A stretch of DNA of 64,000 nt from Antiquaquibacter soli (GCF_030580675.1 NZ_JAUQUB010000001.1:1302001-1366000); one strand, 5' to 3'. Positions 10,907 through 19,943 are shown, counted from the first letter of the stretch. Numbers and translations are program-made. Notes: generated from the sequence alone by a model not told the origin.

Positions 10907-11364
10907 CAGCAGGACGGCAACTGGCGGCGCACGAGGCTCACCAGCTCCTTCGGCTCGAAGGGCTCGTCAGTCGAGATGAGCTCGGCGAGGCTCCACCAGC
11001 GGTGTGCGAGCACGTCGATCCGCTCCTCATCCGTCCAGTGCTCGGAGGATGGGTCGAAGGCGTCGACGACCGCCGTGTAGAACTCGGCGTGGCCGGTGTC
11101 GTGGTCCGCGTCATCCCACTCGACATCGAAGTCGTGGGCCCAGACGGGCGCGCCCAGTTCGTCGATGCGCAAGCCGGTCTCCTCGAACAGCTCGCGCACG
11201 GCGGCCTCATGGTGAGACTCCCCCGGGTCCACTCCCCCGCCCGGCGTGATCCAGCGAGCCATTCCGCTCGAATCGGGCGCCGTCGTCAGGAACAGCAGGA
11301 TCCGGTCGTCCCGGTCGAAGAGCAGCACGCGGCTCGTGAGCCGGTGCACTCCGACCGCCTTCAT
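10906..11364 (-). CDS. Nudix hydrolase
   Basis: 152 aa. The Nudix box is complete at residues 43-65 (G-x5-E-x7-REL-x-EETGL), so a Mg-dependent cleavage of a nucleoside diphosphate-linked compound is expected. No feature seen that tells the substrate. One-base overlaps with the genes on both sides. Confidence 0.92.
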   Translation of the reverse strand: MKAVGVHRLTSRVLLFDRDDRILLFLTTAPDSSGMARWITPGGGVDPGESHHEAAVRELFEETGLRIDELGAPVWAHDFDVEWDDADHDTGHAEFYTAVVDAFDPSSEHWTDEERIDVLAHRWWSLAELISTDEPFEPKELVSLVRRQLPSC

Positions 11365-12137
11365 CAGCGCTGGAAGTCCGAGATGTCGCCGACGTACCGA
11401 GTGTGGTGTGCGGGAATCGGCTCGACCGCGGCGAGGGCGACCTCGGCCGCGAACTCCCCCACGTTGTAGAGGCGGCCGGCCGCCTCCTTGCGCGCCTCGA
11501 TGGCACCGGGGTTCGCCCGCTGCAGCAACGTCGCGGTGATCGTGCCCTCGATCATGTCGCCGGAGACGACGACGAACTCGATCCCGTCGGCCTCGAGCCC
11601 CGGGATGAGCTCCCGAAGCGCGTCCTCCCCCGCCCGCTTGCTGAGGGCGACCGGCAGGTACTCGGGCATCGTCTCCACCGTCTTGATGAAGTGGGCCTGG
11701 TGGCTCGTCACGAACACGATGCGCGACCCGCTGTCGAGGAGCGGGCGAACCGCCTGCAGGAAGTCGACCTGCGCGTCGCGGTTGAGCTTCATCGCGTAGT
11801 CCTCGGCCATGCCGCTCTCCATGCCGCCGGAGGCGTTCAGCACGAGGATGTCGAGGCCGCCGAAGGCGGATCGGATGGTCTGCACGAGCGCGGCCACCGA
11901 TTCCGGGTCGGTGAGGTCGGCACCCACGGCGATCGCCTCACCGCCGTTGCCGCTCAGCCGCTCGACGAGCTTGAGAGCACGTGCCTCCTTGTTGCGGTAG
12001 TTGATCGCGACGCGCGCGCCCGCCTCGGAGAAGTAGCTGATGGTATCGGCGCCGATGCCACGGGACGAGCCCGTGACGAGCACGCGCTTGCCCTCGAGGG
12101 AGCCAGGGGCCAGGGGATTCACTGCGGAGTCGCTCAC
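11364..12137 (-). CDS. SDR-family oxidoreductase with unusual Tyr/Lys spacing
   Basis: 257 aa from GTG 12137. The dinucleotide loop TGSSRGIG, the NAS(GG) motif and a catalytic-type Ser (FVTSHQ) are present. The active-site segment is EYLPVALSKRAGE: the tyrosine lies seven residues before the lysine, not four as in classical YxxxK enzymes. The reaction is therefore uncertain although NAD(P) binding is likely. First gene of the five-gene overlapping operon; TAGTCT lies eight bases upstream of the start. Divergent from nfeD. Confidence 0.85.
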   Translation of the reverse strand: MSDSAVNPLAPGSLEGKRVLVTGSSRGIGADTISYFSEAGARVAINYRNKEARALKLVERLSGNGGEAIAVGADLTDPESVAALVQTIRSAFGGLDILVLNASGGMESGMAEDYAMKLNRDAQVDFLQAVRPLLDSGSRIVFVTSHQAHFIKTVETMPEYLPVALSKRAGEDALRELIPGLEADGIEFVVVSGDMIEGTITATLLQRANPGAIEARKEAAGRLYNVGEFAAEVALAAVEPIPAHHTRYVGDISDFQR

Positions 12138-12227
12138 AGCAGTCGAGACTAGCAAGGAGCCCCCGTGCACCGCGCTCTCGGCAGGTGCTAGTTTCAATAG
12201 CGAACCGACACGCGAGAGGTGCCGCTC

Positions 12228-12695
12228 ATGCTTCTGGACTTCCTGACGACCTACGCCTGGATCGTCTGGCTGGCACTCATCCTGGTTTTCGTGATCATCG
12301 AGGTGACCACTCTCGAGTTCACTTTCCTCATGCTCGCCGTCGGCAGCCTGGGCGGGCTGGTCTCCGGGCTGCTGAACGCTCCCTGGTGGCTGCAGGTCAT
12401 CATTGCCGGTGTACTCTCGATCCTTCTGCTCTTCGTCGTCCGGCCGGCCTTGCTGCGAGCCCTCAAGCGCGGCGCCGACCCGGCCAAGAGCAACGTCGAG
12501 GCCCTCATCGGCCTGACCGGTGTCGTCACCAATGACTACTCCGGGAACGCGAGCCACGTGAAGCTCTCGAACGGCGACACCTGGACCGCTCGCCGTGACG
12601 ACCACGAACCCCTCGTCGAGGGACAGCGCATCACCGTGACCGCCATCGACGGAGCGACCGCCGTGGTCGCCCCAGTGGAAAGGACCGCCTCATGA
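12228..12695 (+). CDS. NfeD-like membrane protein
   Basis: 155 aa. Two or three membrane helices occupy the first 75 residues, followed by a soluble OB-fold domain (ALIGLTGVVTNDYSG, NGDTWTARRDD, GQRITVTAIDGATAVV). This is the short NfeD form, which works with an SPFH protein in membrane microdomains or membrane-protein quality control. ATG 12228 has GAGAGG eight bases upstream. It overlaps the SPFH gene by 4 bases (ATGA). Confidence 0.9.
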   Translation: MLLDFLTTYAWIVWLALILVFVIIEVTTLEFTFLMLAVGSLGGLVSGLLNAPWWLQVIIAGVLSILLLFVVRPALLRALKRGADPAKSNVEALIGLTGVVTNDYSGNASHVKLSNGDTWTARRDDHEPLVEGQRITVTAIDGATAVVAPVERTAS

Positions 12696-13606
12696 CCGAC
12701 GCCGGCCAGATCTTCGGCCAGTTGATCCTCATCATCCTGATCGCGATCGTCGCGATCTTCGTGCTGGTGATCCTGTTCCGCTCCATCCGGATCATCCCGC
12801 AGGCCAACGCCGGGATCGTCGAGCGCCTCGGCAAGTACCACAAGACGCTCATGCCCGGCCTCAACCTGCTCGTGCCGTTCATCGACCGGCTCCGTCCGCT
12901 CATCGACATGCGCGAGCAGGTGGTGTCCTTCCCACCCCAGCCGGTGATCACCGAGGACAACCTGGTCGTCTCGATCGACACCGTCGTCTACTTCCAGGTC
13001 ACGGATGCCCGTGCCGCGACCTACGAGATCGCGAACTATCTCGGCGCCGTCGAGCAGCTCACGACTACCACGCTGCGTAACGTCGTCGGTGGCCTCAACC
13101 TCGAAGAGGCGCTCACGAGCCGCGACAACATCAACGGCCAGTTGCGCGTCGTGCTCGATGAGGCGACCGGCAAGTGGGGCATCCGGGTCAGCCGCGTCGA
13201 GCTCAAGGCGATCGATCCGCCGGTGTCCATCCAGGACTCGATGGAGAAGCAGATGCGCGCCGAGCGGGACCGCCGCGCCGCCATCCTCACCGCCGAGGGA
13301 CTCAAGCAGTCGGAGATCCTCCAGGCCGAGGGCGCCCGGCAGGCCGAGATCCTCCGGGCGGAGGGCGACGCGAAGGCCCAGGTGCTGCGGGCGCAGGGTG
13401 AGGCCGAGGCCATCACCACGGTCTTCAACGCCATCCACACCGGCGACCCCGACAGCAAGCTGCTCGCCTACCAGTACCTCCAGACGCTCCCGAAGCTCGC
13501 GGAGGGAGAGTCGAACAAGCTCTGGATCATCCCGTCGGAGCTCACCGAGGCGCTCAAGGGGATCAGCGAAGGATTCTTCGGTGGCAAGGGTCCGGCGCCC
13601 AAGTAG
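12692..13606 (+). CDS. SPFH/Band 7 membrane protein (slipin or QmcA type)
   Basis: 304 aa. One N-terminal membrane helix (about 10-29), the SPFH domain (PQANAGIVERLGKYH through RVELKAIDPP), then a helical region with repeats of the kind ILxAEGxxQAxI (about residues 205-240) forming the usual coiled-coil, and a C-terminal YQYLQTLPKLA segment. SPFH proteins form large membrane-bound cages that scaffold proteases or microdomains. Its operon partner is nfeD. The 3' end overlaps the next start by 26 bases. Confidence 0.93.
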   Translation: MTDAGQIFGQLILIILIAIVAIFVLVILFRSIRIIPQANAGIVERLGKYHKTLMPGLNLLVPFIDRLRPLIDMREQVVSFPPQPVITEDNLVVSIDTVVYFQVTDARAATYEIANYLGAVEQLTTTTLRNVVGGLNLEEALTSRDNINGQLRVVLDEATGKWGIRVSRVELKAIDPPVSIQDSMEKQMRAERDRRAAILTAEGLKQSEILQAEGARQAEILRAEGDAKAQVLRAQGEAEAITTVFNAIHTGDPDSKLLAYQYLQTLPKLAEGESNKLWIIPSELTEALKGISEGFFGGKGPAPK

Positions 13607-14363
13607 CGCCGGCTCGCACTACCTCTCCCCCGCCCGACCCCGGGTGCTCGCGCACCGCGGCCTCGCCGTCGACGCACCCGAGAACACGTTGCTCGCGTTC
13701 GCGCACGCGATTGGGGCCGGAGCGGAGTACGTGGAGACGGACATCCAGGCGAGCCTCGACGGCGTCGCGGTGGTATGCCACGACCAGGACCTCAAGCGAG
13801 TCGCTGGTCGCGACATCCGGGTCGAGCAGCTGACGCTCGCCGAGCTGCGCCGCATCGACCTGGGCGAGGGCCAGTCGTTCTGCTCGCTCGCGGAGGCGCT
13901 CGACGCGTTCCCCGAGACCCGGTTCAACATCGACCTCAAGGCGATAGGCGCCGTCGCGCCGGCTGCGAAGGCGATTCGCGATCTCGGCGCGCTCGACCGC
14001 GTCCTCGTGACGTCGTTCAGCGAGGCGCGCCGGCAGGCGGGCGTCGCCCTCCTGCCCGGAGTGGCGTCGAGTGCCTCGGCGTCCCGCTTCCTTGCCGCAC
14101 TGCTGTCCGCACGGTCCGGAGCGCGGCTCGCGACGGCGCGGGCCCTGCGCGGGCTCGTCGCGGTGCAGGTGCCCGAACGGGCGGCGGGCATCCGGGTCAC
14201 GACCCCGCGAATCATCGAGCGGCTTCACGACGCGGGCGTCGAGGTGCACATCTGGACCGTCAACGACCCGATCCGGATGCGCGAACTGCTCGATCTCGGG
14301 GTCGACGGAATCGTCACCGACCGCGCCGATCTCGCGCTCGAGGTCGTCCGATCGCGGTCGTGA
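13581..14363 (+). CDS. Glycerophosphodiester phosphodiesterase
   Basis: 260 aa, GDPD TIM-barrel. Seen: HRG (25-27), ENT (34-36), ETDIQ (52-56) and HDQDLKR (67-73), covering the catalytic His pair and the metal-binding acids, then NIDLK and a C-terminal WTVNDP...GVDGIVTD. It cleaves glycerophosphodiesters to glycerol 3-phosphate and an alcohol. No signal peptide is seen, so it is probably cytoplasmic. The start GTG 13581 lies inside the SPFH gene with GAAGGA seven bases upstream; other starts would cut into the conserved HRG motif region. Confidence 0.9.
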   Translation: MARVRRPSSAGSHYLSPARPRVLAHRGLAVDAPENTLLAFAHAIGAGAEYVETDIQASLDGVAVVCHDQDLKRVAGRDIRVEQLTLAELRRIDLGEGQSFCSLAEALDAFPETRFNIDLKAIGAVAPAAKAIRDLGALDRVLVTSFSEARRQAGVALLPGVASSASASRFLAALLSARSGARLATARALRGLVAVQVPERAAGIRVTTPRIIERLHDAGVEVHIWTVNDPIRMRELLDLGVDGIVTDRADLALEVVRSRS

Positions 14364-14400
14364 ACTGACGCGCGGACCCTTGTTCGCTGTGAGCTCGCTG

Positions 14401-14448
14401 TCAACCCGGAGGGGTTGAAAGGTTATGCCCAGCTAGGTGGTTTATAAC
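14401..14448 (+). promoter_or_regulatory. rbpA promoter region with inverted repeat
   Basis: TCAACCC (14401-14407) and GGGTTGA (14412-14418) form a perfect 7-bp inverted repeat with spacer GGAG. A -10-like TATAAC follows at 14443-14448, and the repeat sits at or just upstream of where a -35 would lie. It may be a regulator site, or a weak terminator for the gene upstream. Confidence 0.45.
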
Positions 14449-14481
14449 TGTGAGCTGACCGCGACAGAAGGAGGCCACACA

Positions 14482-14856
14482 ATGGCAGACCGGAGCTTGC
14501 GCGGGATGAGACTCGGAACCCAGAGCTTACAGAGCGAAGAGGGTGTGGAGTTCTCCCCGCGAGTGAAGAGTGTTTACCGCGCCGCAGACGGGACCACCTT
14601 CGAGGTGGTGTTCGCCGCAGACGCAGAGATCCCGCCCGTATGGGAGTCGCCCAAGACGGGCCAGGAGGGCGTGCTGCTCACGAGCGAAGGCAAGCCCGTC
14701 GAGCTCGAGCAGGCGGACGTGAAGGCGCCCCGCAGCCACTGGGACATGCTGCTCGAGCGGCGCACGCGAGCGGAGCTCGAGGAGCTCCTCCAGGAGCGGC
14801 TCGACTACCTCCGCGCTCGGCGCGGACAGGACAAGTCGGACGCCATCGGAGCCTGA
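14482..14856 (+). CDS. rbpA: RNA polymerase-binding protein RbpA
   Basis: 124 aa. Seen: the N-terminal MADRSLRGMRLG, the core FEVVFAADAEIPPVWE, and the sigma-interacting segment RSHWDMLLERRTRAELEELL. RbpA binds the principal sigma factor and RNA polymerase and stabilises the open complex; it is restricted to Actinobacteria. No cysteine occurs anywhere in the protein, so the zinc site described for the Streptomyces homologue is absent. Strong ribosome site AAGGAGG eight bases before ATG 14482. Confidence 0.96.
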   Translation: MADRSLRGMRLGTQSLQSEEGVEFSPRVKSVYRAADGTTFEVVFAADAEIPPVWESPKTGQEGVLLTSEGKPVELEQADVKAPRSHWDMLLERRTRAELEELLQERLDYLRARRGQDKSDAIGA

Positions 14857-14863
14857 AAGCCCC

Positions 14864-16429
14864 TTACGTCAACGCCTCGTCGCCCTCTCGGCGGCGGGGC
14901 GTTCTCGTTGCCCGGGCCGAGAGGCCGGCCACGACGATGGCGCCGAGTCCGAGCCCCGCGACGAACCACTCGACCTGACGACCGAGGAGCACTGCCGGTG
15001 TCGTCGTGGTGGAGAGCGGGACCTCCTCGACCATCGAGCCAGGCTCGAACCACGGTAGTCGAGAGATCGTGCTGCCATCGGGCGCGATCATCGCGCTGAT
15101 GCCCACCGTCGAGATGTTCACGACCGTTCGTCCCAGCTCGATCGCCCGGATGCGCGCCGTGGCGAGCTGCTGAACGCTCTCGTCGGTGCGGCCGAAGTCC
15201 GCGTTGTTGGAGGACGCGAAGATGATCTCGGCTCCCTGCTCGACCGACTCGGTGAGGATCTGATCGTCGACGATGTCGAAGCAGATGTTGATCCCCGCGA
15301 TCACGCCTCCGATGTCGACCACGTTGTCCGTCGTCCCCGGCGTGTACTCCCGCTGGATGAGGTCGATGAGGTCGGGCGCAAACGGTCGCCAGAAGGACCG
15401 ATCCGGGATGTACTCGCCGAACGGGACCGGGTGCTTCTTGTCGTAGTAGTCGAGGGCGCCCTCCCCCGACTGCCACAGCACGGCCGTGTTGTAGAAGCGG
15501 CCGTCACGCTCGCTGACTCCCTGGGCGACGAGCGGGGCATCCATCTGCTCGGACACGAACTCGAAGACCGCGGTCGTCGTGGGATCCCGCAGCGGGTCTC
15601 GGTAGGTGGTGCCCTCCGGCCACACGACCACATCGACCGGGGTGCCGAAGAGCGGCTCGGTCGCGTCGAGCTGAGCCTGGAGCAGCTCGCCCGCGTCGGC
15701 GCCGTCGAAGTAGCCGGCTCGACCGTTGCCCTGAACTGCGGCGACCGTCATCGTGCCCGACGAGGCGACCGGGTACAGGGGGGCGACGAGCACGGCGGTC
15801 GCGAGTCCTACGGGAGCGGCGATCCTCGAGATGACGGGCAGTCCGGTCATCCGGACCGACTCGATGGCGATCGCGACGAGGAGCACCATGAGGAAGCTCA
15901 CTCCCGAGACGCCCACCCAGCTGAACAGCGGGGCGAACGGGCCCTCCGACTGCGAGAGCGCGACCCTCCCCCACGCGAAGCCGCCGTACGGCCACACGCT
16001 CGCCCACGCCTCCCGTGCGGTCCAGACACCGGCCAGCGCGACGGGGAGGAGCCCGAGGCGTCCCGCCGTCGAGGGGAAGGCGATCGGGATCCAGCGGTAG
16101 GCGAGACTGATCGCGACGGCACCGCCCGCGAAGAACAACGACTCCAGGACGGCGAGGGCCGACATCGGAAGGGGCCCGAGGAACAGGGCCGCCCACTGGA
16201 TGTGGGTGAAGTAGAACGCGGCTCCCGCAAGAAAGCCGACGAGGATCGCCGACGCGATCCGTCGGCCGACGAGACTCACGAGCACGAGCGCGATTCCGAC
16301 GAGGGTGAGCGGCCAGACGTCCTTGTCGGGGAAGCCGGCATCGAGGATCGGCCCCGAGGCAGCGGCGACGAGCACGGCGGCCCACAGCGGCAGGATCGGC
16401 TTCACGACCCGAGGATATTCCGCGCTCAT
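14864..16429 (-). CDS. lnt: Apolipoprotein N-acyltransferase
   Basis: 521 aa. The N-terminal half has about seven membrane helices, followed by a periplasm-side nitrilase-type domain. The catalytic triad is visible: Glu272 (WPEGTTY), Lys331 or 332 (YYDKKHPVPFGEY) and Cys383 (INICFDIV). It adds the third acyl chain to lipoproteins. ATG 16429 overlaps the helicase stop (ATGA), implying co-translation. The FKBP lipoprotein upstream on the same strand is a possible substrate. Confidence 0.94.
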   Translation of the reverse strand: MSAEYPRVVKPILPLWAAVLVAAASGPILDAGFPDKDVWPLTLVGIALVLVSLVGRRIASAILVGFLAGAAFYFTHIQWAALFLGPLPMSALAVLESLFFAGGAVAISLAYRWIPIAFPSTAGRLGLLPVALAGVWTAREAWASVWPYGGFAWGRVALSQSEGPFAPLFSWVGVSGVSFLMVLLVAIAIESVRMTGLPVISRIAAPVGLATAVLVAPLYPVASSGTMTVAAVQGNGRAGYFDGADAGELLQAQLDATEPLFGTPVDVVVWPEGTTYRDPLRDPTTTAVFEFVSEQMDAPLVAQGVSERDGRFYNTAVLWQSGEGALDYYDKKHPVPFGEYIPDRSFWRPFAPDLIDLIQREYTPGTTDNVVDIGGVIAGINICFDIVDDQILTESVEQGAEIIFASSNNADFGRTDESVQQLATARIRAIELGRTVVNISTVGISAMIAPDGSTISRLPWFEPGSMVEEVPLSTTTTPAVLLGRQVEWFVAGLGLGAIVVAGLSARATRTPRRREGDEALT

Positions 16430-18855
16430 GCGACGGAACTGTACGCCACGATTCCCCGGCGGATCGCGTCGAGGGCGGTGCGAGCGGTTCGTCCTACCTC
16501 GCCGTCGGCGACCACCGAGAGCTGGTCGAGCAGGTCGATCGTCTGCTTCGTCCACCGGACGAAGTCGCCCGCCGCCAGATCGGCCTCCTGGAGCACGTGG
16601 TCGAGGGAGGTGCCGTTCGCCCAGCGGTACATGGCGAGTGCGAGACCCGTCGCGAGCGGCTGGCTGCCCGGCAGGCGGTGGCGGCGCTCCAGATCGTCCA
16701 GCTCGGCCCACAGCGTGCCCGTGCGATCGAAGGCCTCGCGGAACCGACCTCGCGGCAGGTGGCGGTCCCCCAGCTGGCCCTCCTCGCGCCTCGGATCATA
16801 CACGAACGTCGTCGCGAGAGCGGCGACGGAGGGGGCGTCGAGGCCGTCCCAGTAGCCCCGGCGCAGCGACTCCGCGACGAGAAGGTCTCGCTCGCCGTAG
16901 ATCCGCCGCAGCATCCGGCCATCAGGACTGAGCGCAAGCTCGCCGGTCTTGGCCACCACCAGATAGCCGAGCTCGGTGAGCACCTCGGAGACTCGGTCGA
17001 AGATCTTCGCGACCGCGCCCGTGCGGGTGCGGATCTGCGCAGCGATCTGGTCCGTCTCCCGCTTGAGACGGAACCAGCGCTCGGCCCACCGCGCATGCGA
17101 CTCGCGCTCGGGGCACGCGTGGCAGGGGTGCTGCTTCATCCGACGACGCAGCTCCGCGAGATGGCGCTGCCGCCGGTCGCGCTCCCCCCGGCTCGCGGTG
17201 CTCGGAATGCCCTTCCGCTCGAGATCCGTGAGCTCGCGCCGGATCGACGAGTACTCCGCGAAGTCTCCGAGGTGGCATGTCATCGACTTCGCGTAGCCGG
17301 CGAGCGACTCCTCCTGCGACCGGACCTTGCGGGCGAGGTCGACAACGGCGCGGTCGGCCTGGAACTGCGCGAAGCTCGACTCGAGGATCTCCCGGGTGCG
17401 GGAGCGGCCGAACTGCGAGATGAGATTCACCGCCATGTTGTACGTCGGGACGAAGCTCGAATTGAGGGGATACGTGCGCCGCGAGGCGAGCGATGCGACC
17501 GCCTGCGGATCGAGGCCGTCGACCCACTGGATGACCGAGTGCCCCTCCACGTCGATGCCCCGACGTCCCGCGCGACCTGTCAGCTGCGTGTACTCCCCCG
17601 GGGTGATCGGCACTCGAGCTTCGCCGTTGAACTTCTCGAGCTTCTCGAGCACGACGGTCCGCGCAGGCATGTTGATCCCGAGCGCGAGCGTCTCTGTTGC
17701 GAACACCGCCTTGACGAGCTTCTTCTGGAACAGCTCCTCCACGACCTCCTTGAACGCGGGCAGCAGGCCCGCGTGGTGCGCCGCGACCCCGCGCTCGAGG
17801 CCGGAGAGCCAGTCCCAGTAGCCCAGGACCGCGAGGTCCTCGTCGAGCAGTGTGCGGCACCGCTCCTCGACGATCTCGCGGATCTCGTCCCGCTCCGCGG
17901 TCGTGGTGAGCCGGATGCCCGCTCGCAGCACCTGCGAGACCGCCTGGTCGCATCCAGCCCGACTGAAGATGAAGAAGATCGCGGGCAGGAGGTTCTTCGA
18001 CTCGAGCAGTCGGACGACCTCCTGCCGGGGCATCCGCTGATTCTCGGGCCGGCCGCCGCGCGAGTGGTAGCGCCCCACGTCCTTCATCTGGCGGGAGTTC
18101 AGCGTCCGCCCCCCGTACCGGGCCATCTGCACGAGTTCGGGGTTCACTCGGTTGGTGGCGGCGAGGCCCGACGAGTCGAACAGGTCGATGAGCTTGGTCC
18201 GCATGAGGATGTGCTGGTCGAGGGGCACGGGGCGCTCCTCGGAGACGATCACCGCGGTGTCGCCGCGGACCGCCTGGAGCCAGTCGCCGAACTCCTCGGC
18301 GTTCGAGACCGTCGCGCTCAGCGACACCATGCGGACGCGGAGGGGCAGGTGGATGATGACCTCCTCCCACACCGCCCCTCGGAACCGGTCGGCGAGGAAG
18401 TGCACCTCGTCCATGACGACGTACTCCAGGTCGCGAAGCAGGTCGGAGTCGGCGTACAGCATGTTGCGGAGAACCTCGGTCGTCATCACGACGATCCGAG
18501 CCGACGAGTTGACGTTCGTGTCGCCCGTGAGCAGCCCCACCGACTCGGCGCCGTACTCGGCGACGAGCTCCTGGAACTTCTGGTTGCTGAGCGCCTTCAT
18601 CGGGGCGGTGTAGAAGACCTTGCCCCGCTCCCCCTGCATCGCCTGGAAGACGGCGAACTCCGCGACGATCGTCTTGCCGGCGCCGGTCGGTGCGGCGACG
18701 AGAACGCTCTTGCCGTCCTCCAACTGGGCGCAGGCCTCGATCTGGAAGGGATCCATGTCGAACCTCAAGCGCGCGCGGAACGCCTCGAGCACCGGGTGCC
18801 CGCTGCGTCGGCGGGATGCCGCGTACCGCTCCGCGGGCGAAAGCTGGTCGGTCAT
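16426..18855 (-). CDS. helY: Ski2-like DExH RNA helicase (HelY type)
   Basis: 809 aa. Motif I APTGAGKT (55-62), DEVH (149-152), SLSATVSN, and in the second RecA domain ATETLALGINMPART and QLTGRAGRRGID, followed by the long C-terminal region with a cysteine-bearing stretch (CHACPERESHARWAERWFR) seen in HelY/Mtr4-like proteins. ATP-dependent unwinding of RNA is expected. ATG 18855 has TAGGCT seven bases upstream, so besides read-through from tatC it may have its own promoter. Coupled to lnt downstream. Confidence 0.93.
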   Translation of the reverse strand: MTDQLSPAERYAASRRRSGHPVLEAFRARLRFDMDPFQIEACAQLEDGKSVLVAAPTGAGKTIVAEFAVFQAMQGERGKVFYTAPMKALSNQKFQELVAEYGAESVGLLTGDTNVNSSARIVVMTTEVLRNMLYADSDLLRDLEYVVMDEVHFLADRFRGAVWEEVIIHLPLRVRMVSLSATVSNAEEFGDWLQAVRGDTAVIVSEERPVPLDQHILMRTKLIDLFDSSGLAATNRVNPELVQMARYGGRTLNSRQMKDVGRYHSRGGRPENQRMPRQEVVRLLESKNLLPAIFFIFSRAGCDQAVSQVLRAGIRLTTTAERDEIREIVEERCRTLLDEDLAVLGYWDWLSGLERGVAAHHAGLLPAFKEVVEELFQKKLVKAVFATETLALGINMPARTVVLEKLEKFNGEARVPITPGEYTQLTGRAGRRGIDVEGHSVIQWVDGLDPQAVASLASRRTYPLNSSFVPTYNMAVNLISQFGRSRTREILESSFAQFQADRAVVDLARKVRSQEESLAGYAKSMTCHLGDFAEYSSIRRELTDLERKGIPSTASRGERDRRQRHLAELRRRMKQHPCHACPERESHARWAERWFRLKRETDQIAAQIRTRTGAVAKIFDRVSEVLTELGYLVVAKTGELALSPDGRMLRRIYGERDLLVAESLRRGYWDGLDAPSVAALATTFVYDPRREEGQLGDRHLPRGRFREAFDRTGTLWAELDDLERRHRLPGSQPLATGLALAMYRWANGTSLDHVLQEADLAAGDFVRWTKQTIDLLDQLSVVADGEVGRTARTALDAIRRGIVAYSSVA

Positions 18856-18868
18856 TGGCTCCAGCCTA
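18856..18868 (-). promoter_or_regulatory. Predicted helY -10 element, leaderless spacing
   Basis: TAGGCT on the minus strand (18863-18868) overlaps the end of tatC; seven bases separate it from ATG 18855. Confidence 0.4.
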
Positions 18869-19657
18869 AGCGGCGAGGGACTCCTCGAGCTCTGTCGCCC
18901 GGCGCGCCACCCTCCGATCGTGGAACCAGGCAACGCCCCAGGCGCTGAAGTACAGCAGGACCATCGGGATGGCGAGGAGGAACATCGAGATCACGTCGGC
19001 GGCCGGCGTCGCGAGGGCGGTGAAGAGGGTGATCACGAGCACGGCGACGCGCCAGCCCTTGATGATCGAGGCCGCTGAGAGGACGCCGACGAAGTTCAGG
19101 AGCACGAGGAATACCGGGAGCACGAAGCCGATGCCCACGGCGAGGACGAGCTTGATCACGAAGTCGTAGTAGACGCGCGCGTCGAGGTAGGTCGCCTCCT
19201 GCTCGGCCGAGAACGAGGTGAGCAGCAGGACCATGTGCGGAAAGACGAGCCACCCCGCGAACGCTCCGGCGAAGAAGAGCGGAACTGCGCTGAAGAAAAA
19301 GCCGAACGTGTAGCGCTTCTCCTTCTGGGTCAGGCCCGGCACGAGGAAGGCGAAGACCTGGTAGAGCCAGATCGGGCTCGCGATCACGATGGCGATCGTC
19401 ACGGCGATCGAGATGCGCAGATCGAAGGCGCCCGTCACCGTCGTGTAGACGATCGTCGCGTTGCGCTCCTCCGCGATCTGGTTGATGGGCACCCGGATGG
19501 CGTCGATGACGAAGGGTGCGAGCAAAAAGCCCGCGACGGCGGCGAGGAGGATCGCGATCGCCGAGATGACAAGTCGCTTGCGCAGCTCGCGGAGGTGCTC
19601 GCCGAGCGACATCCGCTCGTCGCTCTTGTTGCGCCACCGCCCGGATCGGGTGGCCAC
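18866..19657 (-). CDS. tatC: Twin-arginine translocase subunit TatC
   Basis: 263 aa with six membrane helices. Seen: MSLGEHLRELRKRL at the first cytoplasmic segment (residues 16-29), FAFLVPGLTQKEKR in the first cytoplasmic loop, and FVLPVFLVLLNFVGVLS in a later helix. TatC recognises the twin-arginine signal and forms the core of the Tat pore with TatA. The GTG at 19657 is 5 bases after the tatA stop; ATG 19612 is a shorter alternative. Confidence 0.96.
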   Translation of the reverse strand: MATRSGRWRNKSDERMSLGEHLRELRKRLVISAIAILLAAVAGFLLAPFVIDAIRVPINQIAEERNATIVYTTVTGAFDLRISIAVTIAIVIASPIWLYQVFAFLVPGLTQKEKRYTFGFFFSAVPLFFAGAFAGWLVFPHMVLLLTSFSAEQEATYLDARVYYDFVIKLVLAVGIGFVLPVFLVLLNFVGVLSAASIIKGWRVAVLVITLFTALATPAADVISMFLLAIPMVLLYFSAWGVAWFHDRRVARRATELEESLAA

Positions 19658-19662
19658 GCGGG

Positions 19663-19908
19663 TCAGGACTTCGGCTTGGGCGTGCTCTTGGTCGAGATGA
19701 CGCCGGGAGCGGCCTCAGCGTCGGCCGCGGCATCCTCGACCACGGTTGCGTCGCCGTTCTCGTCCTTCATCGTCTTGACCTCGCTGCGGAAGATGCGCAT
19801 CGACTGACCGATGCTGCGCGCGAGACCGGGGAGCTTCGGCGCTCCGAACAGCAGAAGCACGATGACGAGGATGACGACGAGGTGCCATCCGGTGAGGTTT
19901 CCCAGCAT
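19663..19908 (-). CDS. tatA: Twin-arginine translocase subunit TatA
   Basis: 81 aa. A single N-terminal helix (about 6-21), the hinge FGAPKLPGLARSIGQS, an amphipathic helix and a charged, unordered tail. It forms the Tat channel together with TatC encoded directly downstream. No TatB gene is seen, as is usual where TatA serves both roles. Confidence 0.95.
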   Translation of the reverse strand: MLGNLTGWHLVVILVIVLLLFGAPKLPGLARSIGQSMRIFRSEVKTMKDENGDATVVEDAAADAEAAPGVISTKSTPKPKS

Positions 19909-19943
19909 GCTCTGACCGCTTTCTCGGAGAGGACGGAATGGTG

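Noticed and set aside
14437-14481. Upstream start for rbpA (15 extra codons)
   Set aside because: The extension covers the -10 region and ribosome site and has no match to RbpA N-termini.
16597-18948. 783-aa open frame opposite helY
   Set aside because: Antisense shadow of a clear helicase gene; composition is biased and no domain is seen.
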